Source: Pratylenchus scribneri
Lineage: Eukaryota > Nematoda > Chromadorea > Rhabditida > Pratylenchidae
DNA length: 64,000 nt
Assembly: GCA_030063045.1 (NCBI GenBank)
Contig: JAQSEB010000054.1
Coordinates: forward strand, 434,001-498,000
Direction of reading: 5' to 3'
In this document: positions 10,541 to 21,860 of the stretch, piece after piece
Layout of the letters: each line of letters starts with the position of its first letter
How positions within the stretch are numbered: position 1 is the stretch's first letter
Made by a program: the position numbers and the translations under genes
Notes under the pieces: generated by a model
The model's input: only the letters and a program-made list of their open reading frames with translations
Databases searched by the model: none
Told to the model about the DNA's origin: nothing

Positions 10541-11622
10541 GTCGCATCCGCAAATGTAGCGTATTGCCGTACTTAACCGGGAAGTCAGAAATTTAATGGA
10601 AGAGCCACCCGAAAATCTATTATTATTCTGCCTCGCCCGGAAACTTTAATGACTGATAAACAACAGGAAAGCCTAATCCTGCACCACCCTAATTAACCTA
10701 TCCGGGCCTTCCTTCCATAAACCTAATCCTAAACTACCCTATAAATTGCATTGGATATATTAGTGTAATATCGATTAGGTTTAGGATGTTTAGCTAAGGC
10801 TTTCAGGGTTTAGAACTTCCTCTTGTACTGTTTTTCAGTCCCTCCCTCATTAATTAGCTAGAATTTTTTAAATAATAATAAATTAACCAAATTCGGGCAA
10901 AATGCTGACTGAATTTATGGCGGATGGAAATAATAAAAATAAAAAAATAAAGGCTGCATTCAATGGAAGAACAATGGATATTTTCACTCTCATTTACTGT
11001 GGAATAATAATCAAATTTAGACTTATTAATTATTATTGGTAATTTATGATTTAATTATCCAAAAACGAAATAAAATTGTGGGTTTTTTGAAGAATACTTT
11101 TGGAGTTTTTGGATAAATTGAAAGGGAACTTTTTAGGATTATTGGATAAATTGAAGGAGAACTTTTTAGGATTTTTGGATAAATTGAAGGGGAAAATATG
11201 AAACGGAAAATGCGCGCGCAGCAGAGTAAATGAGGGTAAAAGATGGGAGGGGAAATGGAATGCTCGTGCATTTGTGGCCGAATGAATTCTTGATGGAAGG
11301 ATTTTGATTTGAATGAATCGAATGAATGAGGGAAATGACAAAATGGCCTATAGCCACGATTAATCAATAGATCTAAAAATATCGTGGAATGAACCACAAA
11401 AGCAAAAATAATCGATTAAATTTTTTTGGAATGAAATTAATTCAAGAATTCAGCCATTAAAACTTTATTCAGTTTTCAGTCTGTAAAATAAATTTGTATT
11501 ATGGAATGTTCAAATTTATAGTATATGAATATGATTTTTAAGAAAATATCATAGTTTGGATTAAATTGCTGAATAAGAGATTTTATAATTAAATTAAAAA
11601 TATATCCAGATAACTCAACTTT
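10541..11622. other. Non-coding DNA upstream of the PAP-like gene
   Basis: No gene recognised. At 11090-11190 a short direct repeat (GGATAAATTGAAGG with ACTTTTTAGGATT, three units) keeps overlapping minus-strand frames open, which explains a 117-codon ORF at 11044-11397 with repeated SIYPK peptides. Confidence 0.45.
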
Positions 11623-12850
11623 TTAATTCCGCCTGTTTTCTGGAAAAACTGGAAGAATTAATTCGCCTGTTTTTCGGAAAATTTTAACCGGAAAGAATTA
11701 ATTCCGCCTGGTTTCCGGAAAATTTTAACCGGAAAGAATTAATTCCGCCTGGATTCCGGAAAGTTTTAACCTGAAAGAATTAATTCCGCCTGGTTTCCGG
11801 AAAGTTTTAACCGGAAAGAATTAATTCCGCCTGGTTTCCGGAAAGTCAACCGGAAAGAAATAATTTCGCCTGCTTTCCGGAAAGTTTTAACCGGAAAGAA
11901 TTAATTCCGCCTGGTTTCCGGAAAGTTTTAACCGGAAAGAATTAATTCCGCCTGGTTTCCGGAAAGTTTTAACCTGAAAGAATTAATTCCGCCTGGTTTC
12001 CGGAAAGTTTTAACCGGAAAGAATTAATTCCGCCTGGTTTCCGGAAAGTTTTAACCGGAAAGAATTAATTCCGCCTGGTTTCCGGAAAGTTTTAACCGGA
12101 AAGAATTAATTCCGCCTGGTTTCCGGAAAGTTTTAACCTGAAAGAATTAATTCCGCCTGGTTTCCGGAAAGTTTTAACCGGAAAGAATTAATTCCGCCTG
12201 GTTTCCGGAAAGTTTTAACCGGAAAGAATTAATTCCGCCTGGTTTCCGGAAAGTTTTAACCTGAAAGAATTAATTCCGCCTGGTTTCCGGAAAGTTTTAA
12301 CCGGAAAGAATTAATTCCGCCTGGTTTCCGGAAAGTTTTAACCGGAAAGAATTAATTCCGCCTGGTTTCCGGAAAGTTTTAACCGGAAAGAATTAATTCC
12401 GCCTGGTTTCCGGAAAGTTTTAACCTGAAAGAATTAATTCCGCCTGGTTTCCGGAAAGTTTTAACCGGAAAGAATTAATTCCGCCTGGTTTCCGGAAAGT
12501 TTTAACCGGAAAGAATTAATTCCGCCTGTTTTTCGGAAAATTTTAACCGGAAAGAATTAATTCCGCCTGGTTTCCGGAAAATTTTAACCGGAAAGAAATA
12601 ATTTCGCCTGGTTTCCGGAAAGTTTTAACCGGAAAGAATTAATTCCGCCTGGTTTCCGGAAAGTTTTAACTGGAAAGAATTAATTCCGCCTGGTTTCCGG
12701 AAAGTTTTAACTGGAAAGAATTAATTCCGCCTGGTTTCCGGAAAGTTTTAACCGGAAAGAATTAATTCCGCCTGGTTTCCGGAAAGTTTTAACCGGAAAG
12801 AATTAATTCCGCCTGGTTTCCGGAAAGTTTTAACCGGAAAGAATTAATTC
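11623..12850. repeat. 41-bp minisatellite array 2
   Basis: About 30 units of the same 41-bp repeat as array 1 (TTCCGCCTGGTTTCCGGAAA core), more homogeneous and without the TTTCACGG sub-type. Every few units AACCGG becomes AACCTG at a regular spacing, again pointing to block amplification. The two arrays bracket the PAP-like gene. Confidence 0.9.
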
Positions 12851-13384
12851 AATTATTTTGTTTAAATTAATGAATTTGTTTTGATGACATTTCTTCTTTC
12901 ATTTTTCTTCCATTTTCCATTAAACCAAATTCCCACAAAGCATCATTCTCGTTTATTATCTGAAAAAAATACGAAAAAAATATGTTTCCTCTAGGCAACA
13001 AAGGTGCCATCCAATTTGTTGAAATTGACGCATTTTTCATCCATTGTTTTAAAATTGAATGGGGGCAAAAGCCAATTTACGGTGATGGACCCACTTTTTT
13101 GGGAGCATCATTGCCGATTTCCAGTTTTCACCGAATGAATGAATTATTCACACCGTCGGCCAAAACCATTTCATTTTTTTGCCAGTTTTTACACAAAAAT
13201 TGCCATAAAATGGCTCAATAATGGAGGAAGGGGCTACTTTTTGGCCCGAAAAGAGGGGCTACCTTTTTTTATATTGCCCAATACAGCGGAATGACCCCCT
13301 ATTTTCATTTTGCTTCAATTGGGTTCAAAATGTTTTTGCCCCCATCCATTTTTGTTGGGGATTGTTGCCTCGGGATACGCCCCC
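12851..13384. other. Intergenic, no gene recognised
   Basis: Contains a 79-codon plus-strand open frame (12982-13221) with no recognisable motif and no clear splice sites. I do not call it a gene. Confidence 0.4.
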
Positions 13385-13716
13385 ACTTGTCGCCGTTTAA
13401 AATAGCTCATCAACCGAATCAATTTGGATGATTTTGGTATCAAAATAAAGAGCAGACTTTTGGCTATCCAATGAAATTAATTTTATTTAAATTGGTTCCG
13501 AATTGATAAAGTTGTTTCCAAAAACCACTGAAAATGACTTTTACGATGGATTAGAAAAATATTCAATGATTTTTTGGCCATAACTTTATCAATTCTGGCT
13601 CAATTTAAGTAAAATTAATTTCATTTACTAGCCAAAAATCTGCTCTTTAAATTGATATTAAAATAATCAAAATTTGGTTCAGTCGTTGATGAGTTATTTT
13701 AAACGGCGTCAAGTTG
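13385..13716. mobile_element. Foldback element family D, copy D3
   Basis: Ends ACTTGTCGCCGTTTAAAATA and, inverted, TATTTTAAACGGCGTCAAGT. Inner paired motifs GAGCAGACTTTTGGCTATCC and TAGCCAAAAATCTGCTCTTT match D1 and D2. It is the best-preserved copy in the window. Confidence 0.7.
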
Positions 13717-13954
13717 GATGCTAGCCATTGCCCAAGGCACAGCCACCAATCTAAAAAGCATCCGACCAAATTTATTCAAATAAATGCAAAAATTCGTGTA
13801 TGCCGCTGACTAAAAAAAAGCATAAAAATGGGTTGGAATGGAAATTTGGATGGGATTGAATATTTTAAAAGGGAACAAAATGGAAGTTTGGGTGGACAAT
13901 TTTATTTAATTTTTGTGGATGGAAATTTGACTTTCGGCTTATTTTTGTATGGAT

Positions 13955-16900
13955 TTATTCAAGCCATCCTCCTCCTCCCACATTTGATCCATCCAAATGT
14001 CTCCTTTGATCATTCCAAAAAGAAGATGCCAGTTGTTGCCTCGGGGCATAAAATGCTTGGAAGCCGCCGCCGGCATTTGGCCGTGCCCCGGCGCCATCAT
14101 TCCATCCATCGGCTGATGAGGCCAAATCGACGGCACTCACAAATGCTTCACCTGCTATTTTATTAATTTAATTAAATTGCCAAAAATATTTTTCGTATTT
14201 TTTTTCTAAAGTATTTAAAAATGCCAAAAAATTCAGTTAAAATTTTCGGAGTTACGACAGCCTAGAAATTTTTCATTTTATTTACTAATTATCAAAAAAT
14301 ATCCCTAAAATTTCCAAAAATGCCTAAGTAATCCATTTTGGATCTAATTCCCCATTTTTGTTGCAATTTTCCCTCAAGGAATGTTTTTCCTTATTTTAAG
14401 AAAGTGAAAATTATTGGATTGATTTTTTGGCCATATCTCGAGAAGGAAGCAATCAATTCAGGAAGGCTATATGCCATTTGAAAGCCCTAAATGTCCTCTA
14501 AAAAGTGGCCTTTTCTAATTTGTTTTTTAAATGTTTAAATAATTTGTAAAATAAGTGACTTTTCCTCAACAAACACATATTCGGGTTTATTCCACTCAAA
14601 GACATGCAACTTTCTTAAAACTTGGAATAAACAAAATTTAGATAGGCCACTTTGTAGAGGACACTTTGGGCTTTAAAATGGTATATCGCCTTCCCAAATT
14701 GGCAATTGCCTCGCTGAGATATGGCCAAAAGAATTGGCTAAATGCCTTGCTTTGAGGCTTTTTTGGTTTTGCGCTTTTGATAGGATTTTGGCTTAGATTT
14801 TGATTATATTGCTAAGTTAAATCGAAAAATTAGACAAAATGAAGGCTTTAAAATATGCCAAAAACTGACCGGATGGCCTGTATGCACGTTTGCCGAATCT
14901 GACCAGACTGTTTCGCATCGCCTTTTTGTCGGTCCTCATTCGCCAACTTCAAAGAAAAAAAATTAAATTTTATTCTAAATTTCCAAAATTTTCCCATTCC
15001 AAATTTAATTCCATTGTTGTCCCTTTTATTCCTTTCCCTTCAATTTTCTCGCCTCCAAAAATTCTCAGGCTTCTAAAATTGCCGTCCAATAAAATGTGCG
15101 TTGGCGACAATTGAAATGAAAAAGGAAACGGATTTGCATCGAAGGTGCCGAATGCCGTGCCCGATGGACAAAAATTGGAAGAATTGTCCAGAAAAAATTG
15201 GAATTGATTAAATTGCAGAGAAAATTGGTTTGGCCCATTTTTCACTCTTTTTAGGCCCCCAATTTGGTTTAGGACGTTTTGTACGCGTGGTTTTATTCCG
15301 CTTTAAGAATGGAACTGTTTTGAACAAATTTGATGTCATATGAAAGAGCTGGATTATATCTATGGAATTAGAATTTTAAAGAATTGGCTTAAAATTCAGC
15401 GAATTATTAGCCAAAAAAATCAAAGAAATTATTGAAAATAATTGCCCATATTCTTGAGGCGATATTTCCGCAAAAGGCTGGACCAATCTAATGGAATTAT
15501 ATTGCATTTAATAGCCAAAACATTGCTCTTCAAATGACACCAATCTTATCGAAAATGGCTCATTGCTTAAAGAGATATGCTATGACAAACTTTGGCCACT
15601 GGGCTCATCAGACTTATGCGGAGAAGGGGGGGGGGTCTCTTCTCGATTATATATATTTCCGCAAATAATGAGCCAATCTATTTGTGAAACATTCTATTTA
15701 ATAGCTAAAACTTTACTCTTCAAAATGATGCTAAATTATTATAAAATGGTTTTTTGGCTTCAAGGTTTATGCGATGGCAAACTTTTGCCTCTCCGTCCAG
15801 CCGATTGCAGGATTACCCTCCTTTTTCTTAGCATTATTTTCGTAAACAATTAGCAAACTATTTATGTAATATTCCATTCAAAAGCCAAAACTTTGCTCTA
15901 TAAATTGACATCACATCAAATTTGTCGAAAATAGCTAAATGCCTAAAGAAATATATAGCGGCAAACTTTGCATCTGGGACCCATCAGATAAAAGGAGGAC
16001 CCCTCATTTCCCAAAGTCGTATTTCCATAAAGGCTGAATCAATCTATTGGAATTATATTCCATTTAATAGCCAAGACTTTACTCTTCATAATAAACCAAA
16101 TTTGTCGAAAACGGTTTAAACCTTCAAAAGTTAAATAGAGACAAACTTGGGTCTCCCCAGCAGACGGCGAGGATTGGGGTGTGGGGGATTGCACCCACTT
16201 CTTCCAAAAATATCTCCGCAAATAATGAACCAATCTATTGGAATTATATTCTATTCAAAAGCTAAAACTATGCTCTTCAAATCGACACCAAAATAATCAC
16301 AAATGATTTACTGCTTAAAGAGATATTCGGTGGCAAATTTTGCCCTTTGTGGTTTGTGCCCAGCAGACGGCAGGATGTACCTCCTTTTCCCTAAACCATA
16401 TTTCAACAAATATGAACCATTCTATGTAGGAAATAAAGCAATAATAGCCAAGACTTTGCTCTTCAAAATGACACTAAAATAGTCGAAAATAATTTAGTCC
16501 TTCAAAGTTATAAGGCGGCAAGCTTTGGCCACTCAAAGCAGACAGTGATGAGATTGGGCTTTCTTCCAAAAATATTTCCGCAAATTAGTGAACCAATCTA
16601 TTGGAATTATATTCCATTCAAAGGTCAAAACTTTGCTCTTCAATTTGACACCAAAATTGTTGAAAATGGTTTTTAGTTTCAAGAATTATAAGGCGACAAA
16701 CTTTGGCCTCCTAGCAGATGGCGGGGATTGGGGGGATTGCACCTACTTCTTCCAGAATATTTTCGAAAATATTGAATCAATGTATTTATGAAATGTTGTA
16801 TTCAAAAGCCTAAACTTTGGTCATATAAAATAACACCAAATTAGTCGAAGATGGTTTTTGCCTTCAATGGTTTATGTGCCATTGAGCCAGTAGAAGACGG

Positions 16901-17258
16901 GGTGTATCCTCTACTTGTGTTGAAGAAGAAATTCCCCCAAATAAACATTCGGACTTCGGAGAGACGACAAATGTTTTTACACCAAAAATACCCCAAAAAA
17001 AATAGCCAAAAATGCTTACGTTGACATTGCTTGGACGGCCGGTTGGAAACCATCGAGCACAATGAGAAGAACAATTAGAAGGAAAATGGGAGAGGAGGAA
17101 ATGCGCAAATTGAAGAAGCGAATTTGACGATTGGATGAGGCTAATGTGGAATTGGATTTGGATTTTGTGCTGCTGCTGTTGGTCATTGTGTTTCTGTGTT
17201 TTTTGGCGTTTTTGTTCGGCTTAAATGTGGGAGGAAAAATTGAAATTGATGTGGCCAT
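13955..17258 (-). CDS. flp-11-like: FMRFamide-like neuropeptide precursor, FLP-11-like
   Basis: Three exons join in phase to a 170-residue precursor: 17020-17258, 14870-14946 and 13955-14151 (TAA). Exon 1 ends in a strongly hydrophobic segment (IFLLIVLLIVLDGFQPAVQA), a plausible signal peptide, after a long Ser/Lys-rich N-terminus; Met25 may be the true start. Exon 2 encodes a dibasic KK, then AMRNSLVRFG, then KR. This has the processing layout of an amidated RFamide, and the peptide differs by one residue from C. elegans FLP-11 AMRNALVRFG as I recall it. Exon 3 has no further RFG; it holds GGGFQAFYAPR and one RR site. FLPs are secreted neuromodulators acting on GPCRs. Only one RFamide copy is present, fewer than in C. 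elegans flp-11. Intron 1 (2.07 kb) carries a satellite array and intron 2 carries element B2. Confidence 0.68.
14429..14725. mobile_element. Foldback element family B, copy B2
   Basis: GGCCATATCTCGAGAAGGAA to GAGATATGGCC with the CCTCTAAAAAGTGGCC inner arm, lying in intron 2 of the neuropeptide gene. Confidence 0.75.
15400..16880. repeat. Degenerate ~180-bp satellite array in neuropeptide intron 1
   Basis: About eight diverged units, recognisable by CCAATCTATTGGAATTATAT, then AAAACTTTGCTCTTCAAA, GACACCAAA and GCGGCAAACTTTGGCC (unit starts near 15470, 15655, 15840, 16020, 16210, 16400, 16580 and 16765). Units are much more diverged than those of the minisatellites, so this array is older. Its vocabulary overlaps family D (TTGGCTAT..., GCTCTT), suggesting a common ancestor. 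Confidence 0.65.
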
Positions 17259-17414
17259 AAAATTTAGCCAAAGAAGGGAGAATTGGGATTCATGGGCTTA
17301 ATAGCGAATAGGCCATCGGCTAATTACGGGATGTAAGAGATAACTGATTTTGCCAGACTTTATGGAAACAAAAGAATCGGTAGGAAAGGACGATTCACTA
17401 TCAGAGGGCGATTT

Positions 17415-17711
17415 GGCCATAACTTAACAAAGCAACAGCCAATTTAAGGAAGTGATATACCATTAGAAAGCCCAAAAGTGTCCTCTAAAAAGTGGCCTTA
17501 TTAAATTCTATAAATCTAGACTTTTAAAAAAGTTACATGTCTTTGAGTGGAATAAACCCGAAAATTTGTTGTTTGGAAAAAGCCGCCTATTTTACAAATT
17601 ATTTTAACATTTCAAAACCAATTAGAATTGGCCACTTTTTAGAGGACATTTTGGGCTTTCAAATGGCATATCGCCTTCCTGAATTGGTTGCTTCCTTCTC
17701 GAGATGTGGCC
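17415..17711. mobile_element. Foldback element family B, copy B3
   Basis: Inverse orientation to B1: GGCCATAACTTAACAAAGC...CCTTCTCGAGATGTGGCC. Its right end lies next to the 165-bp segment that was copied into NST copy 1 and 164 bp from the duplication breakpoint. Confidence 0.7.
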
Positions 17712-17873
17712 AAACTAAATGGGCCAGGTACTTGTTCGTCTCATTACGGCTTGAAATGTGCCAAATTTTTGTATTTTTCTGGCATTTTATCAAATTGAAT
17801 AGACCAAAATAATTGGGTGGAATGAAAAGTGAAAAATGAAATGAAATTTTGTGAAATGTGGCGGAAAGAGGTT
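17709..17873. other. Source segment of the inverted insertion in NST copy 1
   Basis: The 165 bp between element B3 and the left duplication breakpoint. Its reverse complement is present, by eye without mismatch, at 25630-25794. No gene is seen in it. Confidence 0.8.
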
Positions 17874-17874
17874 G

Positions 17875-19951
17875 TGGATGGGCAATGGGCCCCGAGCCAA
17901 AAATGAGGGTGAACAATTTGGGTAAATTGGAGCTATTTTCGAAGAGAATGAACTGTGCTGCTATTTTGGAGTGGGCGGCTTTTTCCAAATTTGTATGTAA
18001 AATAAAATATTCCTCCCATCCACCGAATTCCATTGGAATTTTCTTTCTGCCGGAATGGGCCGAATTTTTTGCCGCCTCCGCCAAACTAAAAAGTCTTCCC
18101 CAAAAAGTGAGAATGTGAGGAGGAGGCCAAAGGCGAGCCATCCTTTTGGCCCAAAATTTGGTGGAGAAGGCCAAAAAGTGGGCGGTCCCAAATTTTTCTC
18201 CGGGAATTTTTTGGGAAGATGGTTGGTTTTTCCTCCAATCCCTGCCATTCGGGTCATTTTTCAACGGCGTCAACCAAAAGCCAAAATGGCCCCCTCAAAA
18301 AATGTTCCTGGCCTTTTTAAAACGTCATATATTCCTCCTACCCATTTCCTCAACAACCAAACCAAAGTCAAAAAAGTCACCGAAAATTTTTTTTGCATTG
18401 GCGTCAAAAATTCGGCGGCGCCCACTTTCATTCACCTCCCACTTTTCCCCCTTTTCACTTTCTAAAGTGCCCTACGATTCCCTAAACATTTCCCCTGGGG
18501 GGAATATGCGGGGAAGGGGGAATATATGTGTGTTTTTGACACATCGTCGTTTTGTGTGCCCGTGGGCGAATGTGTGAGGAATTGTTGGCCTTTTGGTTGG
18601 GATTTTTTACACACAAAGTTTGGGGGCGAAAAGGCCACCTCTCTGGGGGCCAATCCTTCTTCTTCTTCGTCTTTTACGGTTGGAATATGTAATGTCAGTG
18701 AAGGGATTGGCTTCTTCTTTGCCGGATGACGTTGATTTTGAAGCCTTTCCTTTCCATGGGCAATTATTTTTGCGGCCACCGGTGGCGCCGGATGCTTGGC
18801 CTAATCATTTTTTTGCGCGCGCGACACTTATTTCCTATACATTTCCGGGATAGAAGTTTATTTTTAATTCAATTTTGGAACAAAATAAAAAACAATAAAA
18901 ATATCCAATTAGAATTAGTTGAAAATTTGAAGAAATAAAAAACATAAAAATGAAAGAATACCATAAAAGCTCTTTTAATACCCCATGGGGTATTATTTTT
19001 CAACCTCTCAAAAATTGTGAAAATTTGGGGCCTGCTAATTCCTTAATTTGTGGATATAATTGAACAAATTATAGCTGATTTCGTAGAGCTTTAGGGAACT
19101 AATAAAATGCAATAAAAAAAATTTTTTAAAATTTGCTACACCAGCAGCAGCAGGCAGGAGTTATGGGTTCTCACTCCTTAAAATCGAGACTGGGAAATTA
19201 AAAGAGTTCTTACGGTATTTGAGAAAAAAATTACAAATAAAGCGCGGCTTTCTTCTCTCAATTCCGGTAGAAATTTATTTTTATTTAATTTTGGAAAAAA
19301 AAAATATATATATAGGTATTTCTAATTTTTTCCAAAAATTTTAAGAAGCAAAAATGAAAAGAAGGGAAATTCAGAGGGAATCCGCTGGTAGAAATTTATT
19401 TTATTCAAATTTGGAACAAAGAAAAACAATATATTTTTCAATATAGAATTTGTTAGAATTTCACAAATTTTGTAAAATATGGAAAAATTAAAACAAAAAT
19501 GAAAGGAAAAATACAACAATTAAAGAGGAATGGAAGAAACCTGAATATGAGAAAATTGTGTGAAATTTAAGTATATAAAACTGAATATTCCACAAAGGCA
19601 CAAAAAAAAGTAGAATTGGGAGGAATTGGAATTGGGGAATTGGAATATTTGCCGAATCTAACAATAAAGCGTTGGGAAATGGTTAAATTGTTTGGGGGCG
19701 GTGGAATTTTGGGGGGGGGGGGGTGGTTGTGTGGCATCGGATTGCATCGTTATTTTTTTTGTTAAAAGTTGGGAAAGGGAAATGATGGGAGGAAATGAGT
19801 GGAAAAAATGAAGGGGAAATAAATGTGAGGAGGAGGTGGGTGGGTGGTTAAATTCAATTCACAAATTAATTCACACATCATTTGCCATTGTTTTGTTATG
19901 TGCCAACAAAAAAAAGTGCCGCCGTCGCTGTCTATGATTGTTTTCCTTCCA
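17875..19951. other. Non-coding part of left duplicate (3' of NST copy 1, 5' of neuropeptide gene)
   Basis: The first kilobase is relatively GC-rich and open in several frames on both strands (minus frame 17659-18273, plus frames to 143 codons at 18146-18577). The frames overlap, show no domain, and no model stands out. Further right it is AT-rich with a poly-G run near 19711. It may include distal regulatory DNA of the neuropeptide gene. Confidence 0.4.
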
Positions 19952-20229
19952 TTATTTCATTTCATTATCCGGCGGCACCAATGTTTTGCACTTTTCATCA
20001 GTTTCATTTCCGCCTCCTTCTTCCCTTTCTTCATCATTTTGGTTTTGGCCTTTCCCCTTTACAATAATCTCTTCCATTTCTTCGCCTTTGGCCTCCTCAT
20101 CTTTTGCCTTTCGATTTCGCTTTTTGTACGGGAAAACACCGTAGAGGACGACGGCGCCAATGACTAGGGCCTTGAAGTAAAAAGGGAAAATTTAATTGTT
20201 AAAAAATAATATTAATTTAATTGTTAGTG

Positions 20230-21860
20230 CACTTTTTTGATATGTAATTGTGTTTTTGTTCCCATTCTAATTTGTAATTGTGTTTTTGCCCCTATTCTGA
20301 TTTGTAATTGTGTTTTTGCCCCAATTCTGATATGTAATTGTGTTTTTGCCACAATTCGGATTTGTAATTGTGTTTTTGCCCCATTCTGATTTGTAATTGT
20401 GTTTTGCCCCCATTCTGATTTGTAATTGTGTTTTTGCCCCATTCTGATTTGTAATTGTGTTTTTGCCCCATTCTGATTTGTAATTGTGTTTTGCCCCCAT
20501 TCTGATTTGTAATTGTGTTTTTGCCCCATTCTGATTTGTAATTGTGTTTTGCCCCCATTCTGATTTGTAATTGTGTTTTGCCCCCATTCTGATTTGTAAT
20601 TGTGTTTTTGCCCCATTCTGATTTGTAATTGTGTTTTTGCCCCATTCTGATTTGTAATTGTGTTTTGCCCCCATTCTGATTTGTAATTGTGTTTTTGCCA
20701 CAATTCGGATTTGTAATTGTGTTTTTGCCCCATTCTGATTTGTAATTGTGTTTTTGCCCCATTCTGATTTGTAAATGTGTTTTTGCCCCATTCTGATTTG
20801 TAATTGTGTTTTGCCCCCATTCTGATTTGTAATTGTGTTTTGCCCCCATTCTGATTTGTAATTGTGTTTTTGCCCCATTCTGATTTGTAATTGTGTTTTT
20901 GCCCCATTCTGATTTGTAATTGTGTTTTGCCCCCATTCTGATTTGTAATTGTGTTTTTGCCCCATTCTGATTTGTAAATGTGTTTTTGCCCCATTCTGAT
21001 TTGTAATTGTGTTTTGCCCCCATTCTGATTTGTAATTGTGTTTTTGCCCCATTCTGATTTGTAATTGTGTTTTGCCCCCATTCTGATTTGTAATTGTGTT
21101 TTTGCCCCATTCTGATTTGTAATTGTGTTTTTGCCCCATTCTGATTTGTAATTGTGTTTTGCCACAATTCGGATTTGTAATTGTGTTTTTGCCCCATTCT
21201 GATTTGTAAATGTGTTTTTGCCCCATTCTGATTTGTAATTGTGTTTTGCCCCCATTCTGATTTGTAATTGTGTTTTTGCCCCATTCTGATTTGTAATTGT
21301 GTTTTTGCCCCATTCTGATTTGTAATTGTATTTTTGCCCCATTCTGATTTGTAATTGTATTTTTGCCCCCATTCTAATTTGTAATTGTATTTTTGCCCCA
21401 TTCTGATTTGTAATTGTGTTTTTGCCCCAATTCTGATATGTAATTGTGTTTTTGCCCCTATTCTGATTTGTAATTGTGTTTTTGCCCCAATTCTGATATG
21501 TAATTGTGTTTTTGCCCCAATTCTGATTTGTAATTGTATTTTTGCCCCATTCTGATTTGTAATTGTATTTTTGCCCCATTCTGATTTGTAATTGTATTTT
21601 TGCCCCCATTCTAATTTTTGGTTTTCCCCATTCTGATTTGTAATTGTGTTTTTGCCCTATTCTGATTTGTAATTGTGTTTTGCCCAATTCTGATTTTTGT
21701 GTTTTGCCCAATTCTGTTTTTTGTGTTTTGCCCCATTCTGATTTTTTGTGTTTTGCCCAATTCTGTTTTTTGTGTTTTGCCCAATTCTGATTTTTGTGTT
21801 TTGCCCAATTCTGATTTTTTATATTTTACCCCATTCTGATTTTTTGTTTTTTGCCCTATT
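20230..21860. repeat. 29-bp minisatellite in NST copy 1, last intron
   Basis: About 55 units of CCCCATTCTGATTTGTAATT then GTGTTTTTG. The unit contains no stop in the minus-strand frames, so three long artefactual minus ORFs (to 495 codons) run through it. The right end degenerates into units lacking TGTAATT. Confidence 0.92.

Noticed and set aside
3962..12850. Possible CRISPR-like arrays (regular 41-bp repeats)
   Set aside because: Repeats are directly contiguous with no unique spacers, and the genes around are spliced eukaryotic genes.
14970..15245. 91-codon minus ORF inside neuropeptide intron 1 as an extra exon
   Set aside because: There is no GT donor at its 3' end, whereas skipping it joins exon 1 and the RFG exon in the right frame.
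17659..18273. 204-codon minus ORF and overlapping 136-143-codon plus ORFs
   Set aside because: Frames overlap on both strands with no domain or codon pattern favouring one. The minus frame also runs into element B3 and crosses the duplication boundary, so it is a chance fusion.
20224..21711. 495-, 369- and 348-codon minus-strand ORFs of [12 protein letters not shown] repeats
   Set aside because: They are three frames of the same 29-bp minisatellite, which lacks stops; they lie in an intron, have no splice or domain support, and recur in the second duplicate.
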